Positions 7,920 to 14,925 of a DNA stretch of 18,881 nt are shown here, piece after piece. Position 1 is the stretch's first letter. Every line of letters begins with the position of its first letter. This stretch comes from Planctomycetota bacterium (GTDB lineage Bacteria > Planctomycetota > Planctomycetia > Pirellulales > Thermoguttaceae), in NCBI GenBank assembly GCA_021784975.1, contig JAJYGU010000482.1, forward strand, positions 1 through 18,881. The letters are read 5' to 3'. The notes under the pieces are model-generated. The model did no database searches. It was not told the DNA's origin and saw only the letters and a list, made by a program, of their open reading frames with translations. The position numbers and the translations under genes are program-made.

Positions 7920-8906
7920 ATGTTTCCCACCAGCCGTCTACGACGCCTTCGTTATCATCCCGCGGTGCGCGCACTGGTCCGCGAGACCCGACTGACACCG
8001 GCCAACTTGATTCTGCCGCTGTTCGTCCGGCCGGGCGAGCGAGTCCGCCAGCCGATTCAGTCGATGCCCGGCCACGGTCAACTCTCGCCCGATACACTGG
8101 CCGAGGAGATCGACCAGGCGCGGGCACTAGGGTTGGGCGGGGTGATCCTCTTCGGTATCCCCGAGGCCAAGGACGCCACCGGAAGCGATGCGACCAGCGA
8201 GTCGGGCATTATCGCCCAGGCCATCCGGGCCGCCAAACAGGCCGCGCCAGATCTGCTGGTAATGACCGACTTGTGCTGCTGTGAATACACCGACCACGGC
8301 CACTGCGGCATCATCGGCCGCTCCACCGGCCGGCTGGACGTGGAAAACGATCCGACCTTGGAGCTGCTCGCTCGCCAGGCAGTCACTCATGCCCGCGCCG
8401 GCGCCGACGTAGTAGCTCCCAGCGGCATGATCGACGGGATGGTGGGGGCGATTCGCGCGGGCCTGGACGCGGCGGGTTTCAGCCACCTGCCGATTCTCAG
8501 CTACGCCGCCAAGTATGCCAGCGCTTTTTACGGCCCATTCCGCGAGGCGGCCGAAAGCGCTCCGCAATTCGGCGACCGCCGCGGCTACCAGATGGACCCG
8601 GCGGCGGCGGCCGGTCAGGCAATCCGTGAAATCGAAGCCGATTTGGAGGAAGGAGCCGACCTGATTATGGTCAAGCCCGCACTCGCCTACCTCGATATCT
8701 TGCGGCAAGCCAGCCAACGATTTCCCGGCGTGCCGCTGGCGGCCTATAACGTGTCGGGCGAATACAGCATGGTCAAGGCGGCTGCCGAGCGCGGTTGGCT
8801 GGATGAAAAAGCGGTAGCGCTGGAATGTCTCACGGCCATCCGCCGCGCCGGCGCGAGTATCATTCTCAGCTATTGGGCGAAAGAGGCGGCCCGCTGGCTG
8901 GAGTAA
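7920..8906 (+). CDS. hemB: Porphobilinogen synthase (delta-aminolevulinic acid dehydratase)
   Basis: This enzyme condenses two 5-aminolevulinate molecules to porphobilinogen, the first common pyrrole of haem and other tetrapyrroles, in the cytoplasm as a homo-oligomer. The 328 residues match the family's usual length. The zinc-binding cysteines are C119, C121 and C129 in DLCCCEYTDHGHCG, so this is the zinc-dependent type; an extra cysteine, C120, sits between the first two. The active-site lysines are K198 in SYAAKYASAFYGPF and the Schiff-base K252 in IMVKPALAYLDI. Near the C-terminus AAYNVSGEYSMVKAA is a further family signature. I chose the ATG at 7920, preceded by AAAGGAGG; a TTG 36 nt upstream would add 12 residues without support. 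The stop lies 2 nt before the next gene, whose ribosome binding site is inside the hemB end, so the two are probably translationally coupled although their functions seem unrelated. Confidence 0.96.
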   Translation: MFPTSRLRRLRYHPAVRALVRETRLTPANLILPLFVRPGERVRQPIQSMPGHGQLSPDTLAEEIDQARALGLGGVILFGIPEAKDATGSDATSESGIIAQAIRAAKQAAPDLLVMTDLCCCEYTDHGHCGIIGRSTGRLDVENDPTLELLARQAVTHARAGADVVAPSGMIDGMVGAIRAGLDAAGFSHLPILSYAAKYASAFYGPFREAAESAPQFGDRRGYQMDPAAAAGQAIREIEADLEEGADLIMVKPALAYLDILRQASQRFPGVPLAAYNVSGEYSMVKAAAERGWLDEKAVALECLTAIRRAGASIILSYWAKEAARWLE

Positions 8907-8908
8907 TC

Positions 8909-10963
8909 ATGATCCGTGTAATCCCCTTGCTGCTGATCGGTTGGGCACTCATGTGCCAGGGGTCCGTTGCGGCCGACGACGAGGCCCAGGTGCGGGCCGT
9001 GCTGGAGCGCGAAATCCTCGCGCCCAAACAGACTGAACAGGAGATTCGGGCGTACTGCCGCAGTCGGGTGCTCCCCATGCCGGCGATGCCTTCGGCGGCC
9101 GCGTGGCAGGCGACGGCCGCCCAACTCCGCGCCGCCGTCCTTGAGAAGATCATCTATCGCGGCCAGGCCGTCCACTGGCGCGATGCCCCGCTAAGGACCG
9201 ATTGGCAGAAAACCATCCCCGGCGGCCCCGGCTACCATATCAGGAAACTTCGTTACGAAGCCCTGCCGGGGCTATGGATCCCGGCCGTTCTCTACGAGCC
9301 CGAGCCGGAGCGGCCCGGCCAAGTCCCGGGCGTGCTCAACGTCAACGGCCACGAGCCCAAGGGAAACGCCGTCCCCTACAAGCAGATCCGCGCCATCAAC
9401 CAGGCCAAACGCGGCATGCTGGCCCTCAATGTCGATTGGTTGTACATGGGCCAGTTGCGCGAGGACGGACTGATGCACTGGCGGATGAACCAAATCGATC
9501 TCTGCGGCAGCAGCGGCGTGGCGGTCTTCTACCTGGCCATGAAGCGCGGGCTGGACGTGTTGCTGAGCCTGCCGCGAACCGACCCGGCCCGAGTCGCCGT
9601 CACCGGCGTGTCGGGCGGCGGCTGGCAGACGATCACCCTTAGCGCGCTGGACGCCCGCGTGACGTTGGCCAACCCGGTGGCCGGCTATTCCAGCCTGCTC
9701 AATCGCGCCGATAACGGCCGCGACCTGGGCGATTCCGAACAAACGCCCAACGACCTGGGGACGCTGCTGGACTACACGCACCTGACGGCCATGGTCGCGC
9801 CGCGGCCCTTGCTGTTGACCTACAACGCGGAAGACGATTGCTGCTTTTGGGCCCGCACCGCCCTGCCGCCGCTGCTGAAGGCGGCGCAGCCAATTTACCA
9901 GTTGTTCCATAAACCCCAGGCGCTGCGCTCGCACATCAACAAGGTCCCCGGGACCCACAACTACGAGCAGGACAACCGGGAAGCCTGCTACCGCATGCTC
10001 GGTGATTTCTTCTTCGCCGGCAGCAAAGACTACAGCTCGAAGGAAATCCCCTGCGACAAGGAGATCAAGAGCCCCCAAGAGTTGAAGGTGGCGATGCCCG
10101 AAAAGAATGAGGATTTCAACAGCCTGGCCCTGAAGCTGGCGAAGAGCTTGCCGCGCGAGCCGGAATTGCCGAGGGAGAAGAAGGCGGCGCTGCGCTGGCA
10201 GCAGCAACGGCGCGTTCAGCTTCGTTCACTCATCCGCGCAAGCGATTATGCTTTGCACGCCGTCGCTGCCGGCTCCGAAACCTACGGCTCGCGGAAGGCG
10301 ACTTACTGGCGGTTGTCGATCGGGAAAGTATGGACCGTCCCGGCCGTCGAGGCGGTCGAGGGGCAACCCAAGGGGACTGTCCCCCTCTGCGCACCAACGC
10401 AGACGGCCATCCTCCTGGCCGACGCCGGACGCCGCACGGCCGTCGTCGGCGCCCTGCGCTTGCTCAACTCGGACTATCGGGTGATCGCCATCGATCCGCT
10501 GGGCTTCGGCGAGGCGCCTACTACTAGCGACGGCCATCCCTTCGCCATCCTGATCTCCTGCGTCGGCGGCCGGCTGTTGGGAATCCAGGCCAGCCAGCTT
10601 GCGGCCGTCGCCCGCTGGGCGGCTGCCGGACAGGGGCCGGTCACGGTGGTGAGCTATGGCCCGCGGTCGTCGGTGGTGGCCTTGGCAGCAGCGGCGCTGG
10701 AAGAGAAGGCCATCGGGCGGGTCGAATTGAACGGCTCGTTGGCCAGCCTCAAGGAAGTGATCGAACAGAACCGCTGCCTGCCGGAATGTCCCGAACTGTT
10801 CTGCTTCGGGCTGCTGGAGAGTTTCGACATCAGACAGATGGCGGCCCTGATCGCGCCGCGACCCGTGACACTGATCGCAGCCACTCCGCGGATGAAGGCC
10901 GAGTTGAAGGATCTGGCGGCGTGGTATCAGCTCTTCGGGAGCCGCCACCAGCCGTTGCGGTAA
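8909..10963 (+). CDS. Secreted two-domain alpha/beta hydrolase (acetyl-xylan-esterase-like)
   Basis: An exported protein of 684 residues. The signal peptide ends near residue 22 (GSVAA, then DDEA). The first hydrolase domain, about 100-370, carries the nucleophile S235 in GVSGGGWQT, an acidic residue in TYNAEDD (308-310) and the histidine H350 in GTHNYEQ. Together these make a plausible triad typical of acetyl-xylan-esterase or dienelactone-hydrolase-like enzymes. A second, poorer copy spans about 465-680. It keeps YRVIAIDPLGFGEA and LIAPRPVTLIAA (compare MVAPRPLLLTYN in the first domain). Where the nucleophile elbow should be it reads VVSYGPRSSV, and no clear His follows, so it is probably inactive. 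Residues 487-496, KGTVPLCAPT, are encoded by a palindromic repeat at the linker/domain border. The substrate is unknown; an esterified polysaccharide is a guess from the family. The ATG is 2 nt after the hemB stop, with GGAG inside hemB. Confidence 0.82.
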   Translation: MIRVIPLLLIGWALMCQGSVAADDEAQVRAVLEREILAPKQTEQEIRAYCRSRVLPMPAMPSAAAWQATAAQLRAAVLEKIIYRGQAVHWRDAPLRTDWQKTIPGGPGYHIRKLRYEALPGLWIPAVLYEPEPERPGQVPGVLNVNGHEPKGNAVPYKQIRAINQAKRGMLALNVDWLYMGQLREDGLMHWRMNQIDLCGSSGVAVFYLAMKRGLDVLLSLPRTDPARVAVTGVSGGGWQTITLSALDARVTLANPVAGYSSLLNRADNGRDLGDSEQTPNDLGTLLDYTHLTAMVAPRPLLLTYNAEDDCCFWARTALPPLLKAAQPIYQLFHKPQALRSHINKVPGTHNYEQDNREACYRMLGDFFFAGSKDYSSKEIPCDKEIKSPQELKVAMPEKNEDFNSLALKLAKSLPREPELPREKKAALRWQQQRRVQLRSLIRASDYALHAVAAGSETYGSRKATYWRLSIGKVWTVPAVEAVEGQPKGTVPLCAPTQTAILLADAGRRTAVVGALRLLNSDYRVIAIDPLGFGEAPTTSDGHPFAILISCVGGRLLGIQASQLAAVARWAAAGQGPVTVVSYGPRSSVVALAAAALEEKAIGRVELNGSLASLKEVIEQNRCLPECPELFCFGLLESFDIRQMAALIAPRPVTLIAATPRMKAELKDLAAWYQLFGSRHQPLR
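10371..10395 (+). repeat. Half copy of the palindromic element, in frame in the hydrolase gene
   Basis: The core GGGGACTGTCCCC is followed by CTCTGCGCACC. It encodes KGTVPLCAP, at the junction between the linker and the second hydrolase domain. The same DNA word at 11771 is read in another frame. Confidence 0.7.
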
Positions 10964-11048
10964 GGTCACAACTGAATTCAAGCTTCAGCCCCGAGCCAGC
11001 CGATGTCGAAACCAGGGAATGGTTTGCGCCGGCAGGGAGGATCGCGGC

Positions 11049-12314
11049 ATGCCGACATTCTGGAAACGCGGGCCGCAGACGGTTCGGCCTCGACTGCCAT
11101 ACCAGGTCTGGCTCCTGTTTTGCCTGTTGGTGTTCGCGGCTACCGCCGTCATCGTATCCTGTTGCGGGTACCGGGACTGGGTCGCGCTGGCTGCGCCGGC
11201 AACCTATACGGCAAGCGGCGATCTTGTGCAACCAGGGCCGCCCTCCGCGTATGGCGAGCCGGTCGCGAATGGTCCGCAGAAGGCGACAGCCCCCATTCGC
11301 CGCCTTGCCCTGCGTCAAACCGGCGATTCGCCTCAGCACGCGGCGGAGGCACTCCAGGCAGCCGCGGAAGGTCACATCCGCGATGGCCGCGCCAAGTGGA
11401 AGAGTTGCATGGATGAGCGGGTGAGCAAGGCCCGGCAGGCCGCCGAGAATGCCCGCAAGGCATACGCGGAGGCCGCATCGCAACTCGAAGCGCATCATCG
11501 TCAGATGGCTTCGGCGGCCAATGCCAGCCCGCGGTCGTCCTCCCTGGAGCCGCCGGCGCCGTCTCTGCCACGGATGATCGACAATCCACAGTGGCTCGAC
11601 TTGCAGCAACAGCTTTCCAGGCTGGAGCGGCGCTACAAGCAACTGCTGGTCGACCGCATGCCCCTTCATCCGGCGGTCCAAGACGTGGCGGGCCGCATGA
11701 GCGACCTCAAGGCGCGATTGGCTGGCATGCCCCAGCGGATTCCGGCCGACCGAGCGAGGGTAAGCCAGACCGGGGGACGGTCCCCCTCTGCGCCCCGTCT
11801 GGCACAAAATCCGCTGCCGGCCACGGCGGCCAAGCCGCAGAACACCCGAGTGAGCAGGCCGCCGGACACGAAGATCGAAAGCGAGTTGACGGCGGCCGTC
11901 GAGCGAGCCCGGCAGGTGCAGAGCCAAGCCGAGTTGGAGGAAAGGCTCGCCGTCCAGGCCGAGCAGGCCATGCCCACTTTCACCCTCCAGGCCGTCAAAG
12001 TGATCCGGAGTCCGCCACCGCGCAACTCCGCTTGGCGGCGTCTGCTGGCCACGACGTTGGCCACCAGTCTGCTCATGGCGTTGGGCTTCGGATCATTCAC
12101 CGCCGGGGCTGGCATCGAGCCCCCGGTGACCAGCCCCGCCGAGTTGGAGACGGAGTTCGGCATAACCGTGCTGGGCACGGTTCCGGCCACCAATGCCGCC
12201 TCCCCGCGGAGAATCCGCCGCCGATTCCGCCTTCGCTGGCTGCTGATCGGCCTGGGACTGTCGATCATGGGCGTGTGTCCGATGATCGCCATCTGGGGAA
12301 TTGCGGCAAGATAA
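11049..12314 (+). CDS. Wzz/GumC-like polysaccharide chain-length determinant
   Basis: An inner-membrane protein of 421 residues, probably controlling chain length or export of a surface polysaccharide together with the two genes that follow. Membrane segments lie at about 19-38, 331-353 and 397-418. The region between the first two carries coiled-coil-prone stretches at about 98-152, 182-225 and 275-306. The middle one contains LERRYKQLLVDRMPLHPAVQD, which matches the typical Wzz/GumC motif before the C-terminal membrane helix (..L..rY...HP.v). TSPAELETEFGITVLGTVP, after the second membrane segment, is the segment that normally links to the cognate tyrosine kinase. An extra third membrane helix follows. 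Residues 241-249 (TGGRSPSAP) come from a palindromic repeat. The start at 11049 follows GGGAGG with 8 nt spacing; a GTG/ATG 30 nt earlier lacks support. Confidence 0.75.
   Translation: MPTFWKRGPQTVRPRLPYQVWLLFCLLVFAATAVIVSCCGYRDWVALAAPATYTASGDLVQPGPPSAYGEPVANGPQKATAPIRRLALRQTGDSPQHAAEALQAAAEGHIRDGRAKWKSCMDERVSKARQAAENARKAYAEAASQLEAHHRQMASAANASPRSSSLEPPAPSLPRMIDNPQWLDLQQQLSRLERRYKQLLVDRMPLHPAVQDVAGRMSDLKARLAGMPQRIPADRARVSQTGGRSPSAPRLAQNPLPATAAKPQNTRVSRPPDTKIESELTAAVERARQVQSQAELEERLAVQAEQAMPTFTLQAVKVIRSPPPRNSAWRRLLATTLATSLLMALGFGSFTAGAGIEPPVTSPAELETEFGITVLGTVPATNAASPRRIRRRFRLRWLLIGLGLSIMGVCPMIAIWGIAAR
11771..11796 (+). repeat. Half copy of the palindromic element, in frame in the Wzz-like gene
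   Basis: The core GGGGGACGGTCCCCC is followed by TCTGCGCCCC. It encodes GGRSPSAP in a low-complexity linker between coiled-coil stretches. Confidence 0.7.
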
Positions 12315-12396
12315 GTTGACTAAACCGGCTTTGTCGAGAGCCGTTTATCATTCGCGCCGAGGCTGCCGAATTGATGGAATATGAGGAATTGGGACC
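12315..12396. other. Short gap with a weak hairpin between Wzz-like and ATPase genes
   Basis: AAACCGGCT at 12322-12330 can pair with AGCCGTTT at 12339-12346 with one bulged base. It could attenuate read-through after the Wzz-like gene, but has no T-tract. The downstream start is preceded by GAGGA at about 12381-12385. Confidence 0.3.
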
Positions 12397-13965
12397 ATGC
12401 ATGACGGCTGTTTCGGCCTGACTCGGCGGCCGTTCGCCTCCGTGCCGCAAGTCGACGACTATTTCCCGGCCAGTGCGGTGGAAGCCGCACGCACCGCGCT
12501 GTCCCGCTGCCTTCAGCGCGGCGAAGGCACGGGGCTGGTGGTAGGGCCGTCGGGCACGGGCAAGACCCTGTTGTGCTTGGTGTTAGGGCAGCAATTTCAA
12601 CGTTCGTTCCGCGTGGCCATGCTTTCCAGCGGCCGGCTGGGCACCCGCCGCGCCCTGTTCCAGGCGATCCTCTACGAGTTGGGACGCCCCTATCGCGGCA
12701 TGGATGAAGGAGAGCTGCGGTTGGCGGTCGCCGACGATCTCATGGCCGGTGAGGCTAGTTCGCGCGGGCTGGTCCTGCTGGTCGACGAGGCCCACGTCCT
12801 GCCGTTGCGTTTGCTGGAGGAGTTGCGGCTGCTGACGAACCTGGCCCGCGGCGATCAGCCATTGGTGCGTCTGGTGTTGGCCGGCGGTTCGGCCTTGGAG
12901 GAGCAGTTTGCCAGCCCGAAGCTCGACTCTTTCAATCAGCGTCTGGCAGCCCGCTGCTATCTCAACGCCTTCAATCGGGCGGAAACGCAGGCTTACATTC
13001 AGCACCAAATCACCTTCGCCGGCGGGCAGGCGGAGGTCCTGTTCCGCGACGAGACCTGTCAAACCGTCTTCCAGGCCACCGGCGGCGTGCCGCGGCTGAT
13101 CAATCAAGTATGCGACCACGCCATGCTGCTGAGCTACGTCGGCGGGCGGCAGCAGGTCAATCCAGCCGACATCGAAGAGGCCTGGGCCGACTTGCAGCAG
13201 TTGCCCACCCCTTGGAGCGGCGAGAGCGGCGAGGCCAAGAAGGAATCGGCCGGCAACGGCGTCATTGAGTTCGGCACGCTCGACGAATCGGCCGACGAAT
13301 CGGCACGCGCGCACGCCTCGGCGGGCGCGTCGCAGGGCGCCGGCGCGCCGGCGTTGCGAATTTCTCCGCCGCTGGACGAGTCCGAATCCGATCCTCGCGA
13401 GCCGGCGCAACAGATTCACCGCATCGAACAATTGTTGGCCGAGGCCGACGAGGACTTCCAGCCGGCCGGTTCGATCGTGCCCGAGATTGAACTCCGCTTC
13501 ACGGAGCCTGCCCCTCCGTTCGCCGAGCAATTTGAGCACGAGGAGGTGATCAACGATCGTTATGCGGCCAGCCGAGCGGCGACCGGGGGACGCCTCCGCC
13601 CTCTGTCCGCCTATATCGGCAGTGCTGCCGCCCTGCCCGCGAGAAACGGCGATCCTCGGGCGCCAGGGGGCGAGAAGTCGACTCTTTCATCGGCGCTGGC
13701 CTCCACCCTTTGCCCGGCGGCAATCAGCGCGGCGCCGGCCACCGGACCAGATGCGGCAGCCAGCCCAGCGATCCCGGCGGCGGAACCGGCCGCGGCGTCC
13801 CAGGTCTTCAAGGACGATCCACCGCCGCGTGGCGGCAGTGGGAAGAATTATCCCGCGGACGCGGGACCGTCCCCTTCCGCGGACCTTCCGGCGAGCAAGA
13901 CCCCGGATGCGCCGCCGCGTCGGCCGGAGTTCCGTCACCTCTTTGCCCGGCTCCGGCGAGGCTGA
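12397..13965 (+). CDS. ExeA/GspA-like AAA ATPase of a polysaccharide locus
   Basis: A cytoplasmic ATPase of 522 residues. Residues 1-270 are an ExeA-type AAA domain starting with the family-typical GCFGLTRRPF. Walker A is GPSGTGKT at 50-57, Walker B is LVLLVDEAH at 125-133, and GGVPRLINQVCDHAML at about 229-244 carries the sensor-2 arginine. Such ATPases accompany chain-length and tyrosine-kinase genes in exopolysaccharide loci (for example exosortase-associated ones) and also work in type II secretion. Its place between a Wzz-like and a BY-kinase-like gene supports the first role. The last 250 residues are a Pro/Ala/Glu-rich, probably disordered tail without the peptidoglycan-binding domain of classical ExeA. 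The tail holds one clear and one degenerate palindromic repeat and ends in RRPEFRHLFARLRRG. The stop is 6 nt before the next start. Confidence 0.82.
   Translation: MHDGCFGLTRRPFASVPQVDDYFPASAVEAARTALSRCLQRGEGTGLVVGPSGTGKTLLCLVLGQQFQRSFRVAMLSSGRLGTRRALFQAILYELGRPYRGMDEGELRLAVADDLMAGEASSRGLVLLVDEAHVLPLRLLEELRLLTNLARGDQPLVRLVLAGGSALEEQFASPKLDSFNQRLAARCYLNAFNRAETQAYIQHQITFAGGQAEVLFRDETCQTVFQATGGVPRLINQVCDHAMLLSYVGGRQQVNPADIEEAWADLQQLPTPWSGESGEAKKESAGNGVIEFGTLDESADESARAHASAGASQGAGAPALRISPPLDESESDPREPAQQIHRIEQLLAEADEDFQPAGSIVPEIELRFTEPAPPFAEQFEHEEVINDRYAASRAATGGRLRPLSAYIGSAAALPARNGDPRAPGGEKSTLSSALASTLCPAAISAAPATGPDAAASPAIPAAEPAAASQVFKDDPPPRGGSGKNYPADAGPSPSADLPASKTPDAPPRRPEFRHLFARLRRG
13583..13611 (+). 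repeat. Possible decayed half copy of the palindromic element
   Basis: CGGGGGACG, then CCTCC, then CCCTCTGTCCGCC resembles the copy at 11771 with several base changes and a few inserted bases. It encodes TGGRLRPLSA in the disordered tail of the ATPase. The relationship is a judgement by eye. Confidence 0.4.
13851..13885 (+). repeat. Half copy of the palindromic element next to a perfect hairpin
   Basis: TCCCGCG and CGCGGGA form a 7-bp stem with a 2-base loop at 13851-13866. It overlaps a GGGACCGTCCCC core (13863-13874) followed by TTCCGCGG. It encodes ADAGPSPSAD in the ATPase tail. Confidence 0.55.
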
Positions 13966-13971
13966 AGATCC

Positions 13972-14925
13972 ATGAGCCGAACGCTGGAAGCCCTGAGGCG
14001 GATTGAGAGCCGAAAGGCGGCTTCAGGGACATTGCCTCCGTCGGCCGCCGACGCCGATCGCCCTCCGCCGCCCTGCCCGGCCCGATCCTGCGCGGCCCGC
14101 GAGCCTACCTCTGCCGCCGAGGGACTGTCCCGATTTTTGGGACAGGAGGCCACGAGCATGGGGCTGTCCCCATCTGCGCCGGTACACACTTCCGTGGGCA
14201 CGGTCACGGAGGAACCGCCGCTGGTGGAATTGCCGTTGGTGGAATTACCGCTGGTAGAATTGCCCGCGGGTGGGCCGGCGATGCAATCGCCCCCATCCCA
14301 GCAAAAAGAAGCGGCGAAGATCTGTTGGCCGCCACGCCGCCTGTCGAGCGGCAATTACCAGCCGCTGGCGACCAGGCTCCTCGCCCAAGACATCCTTTGC
14401 GAGCCGGCGACCCTCCTGTTCACCAGCCCCGCCGATGGCGACGGCAAGACCGAGGTCGTGATTGGCCTGGCGCCCGCGTTGGCGGCAAAGGCCCAACGGG
14501 CGGTGCTGGTGGTCGATGCCGATTTTCGCCGCGGCGACCTCTCTTGCCGGCTGGCCGCCTTCAACGACGGGCTATCCGGCCTGCGGTCGGCCCGGTCGGC
14601 GATGGCCGAGGTCGTTTGCCCGACCACCATCACGCAGCTCAGCCTCCTCCCTCACGGCGACGACCTTTTCTTGGATGAGGAATCGGAGGGGCAAATATCC
14701 GGCTGGCGATCCGTGTTCGACGATCTGAAGCGTCAGTATCCGCTCGTCCTGCTCGACGCGCCGTCGTTGGCGCACCAACACGTGGCCGCCCTGGGGGCCG
14801 CCTGCGACGGCGTATGTCTGGTGGTCCGGCTGGGCCAGACCTCGCGCCGCGCGGTCGGTGAGGCCGCCCAAGTTATCGCATCCGTCGGCGGCCAACTCAT
14901 AGGCTGCGTCGCCCTAGGCAGGTAA
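13972..14925 (+). CDS. BY-kinase-like (CpsD/CapB) ATPase lacking a tyrosine cluster
   Basis: A protein of 317 residues from the bacterial tyrosine kinase/MinD superfamily, expected to act at the membrane with the Wzz-like protein. MSRTLEALRRIE at the start is typical of such proteins in exopolysaccharide loci. Residues 16-120 are a low-complexity linker containing a palindromic-repeat insertion (50-70) and three tandem copies of LVELP (84-98). The ATPase core follows: Walker A TSPADGDGKT at 151-160, Walker A' VLVVDADFRRGD at 178-189, and Walker B LVLLDAPS at 258-265. The protein ends at IGCVALGR, without the C-terminal tyrosine cluster that BY-kinases autophosphorylate; I find only Y129 and Y256 in the whole protein. 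It may therefore be a regulatory ATPase, or phosphorylate something else. Its last 193 nt overlap an antisense reading frame extension. Confidence 0.8.
   Translation: MSRTLEALRRIESRKAASGTLPPSAADADRPPPPCPARSCAAREPTSAAEGLSRFLGQEATSMGLSPSAPVHTSVGTVTEEPPLVELPLVELPLVELPAGGPAMQSPPSQQKEAAKICWPPRRLSSGNYQPLATRLLAQDILCEPATLLFTSPADGDGKTEVVIGLAPALAAKAQRAVLVVDADFRRGDLSCRLAAFNDGLSGLRSARSAMAEVVCPTTITQLSLLPHGDDLFLDEESEGQISGWRSVFDDLKRQYPLVLLDAPSLAHQHVAALGAACDGVCLVVRLGQTSRRAVGEAAQVIASVGGQLIGCVALGR
14119..14181 (+). repeat. Long palindromic element inserted in frame in the BY-kinase-like gene
   Basis: The first arm GGGACTGTCCCGATTTTTG and the second arm ATGGGGCTGTCCCCATCTGCGCC flank GGACAGGAGGCCACGAGC. It covers 21 codons, E50-P70, giving GLSRFLGQEATSMGLSPSAP. 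The match with the intergenic copy at 2729-2786, read on the minus strand, extends over almost the whole unit. The length is a multiple of three, so the frame is kept. Confidence 0.8.
14221..14266 (+). repeat. Three tandem 15-bp repeats encoding LVELP
   Basis: The unit CTGGTGGAATTGCCG occurs three times in a row with one or two changes per copy. Each encodes LVELP in the linker before the ATPase core. Such units can expand or contract by slippage without changing frame. Confidence 0.75.

Noticed and set aside
9272..10207. Open frame of 311 codons on the minus strand
   Set aside because: It is antisense to the two-domain hydrolase, whose catalytic motifs and signal peptide are clear; the antisense translation shows no domain.
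12316..12351. Promoter starting with TTGACT before the ATPase gene
   Set aside because: No -10 box is found at an acceptable distance; the nearest AT-rich hexamer is 24 nt away.
12583..13539. Open frame of 318 codons on the minus strand
   Set aside because: It is antisense to the ExeA-like ATPase with intact Walker motifs; the translation is Arg/Leu/Gln-rich and has no domain.
14733..14925. C-terminal domain of the DUF900-like hydrolase
   Set aside because: This segment is simply antisense to the conserved end of the BY-kinase-like ATPase core and resembles no domain, so I treat it as read-through.
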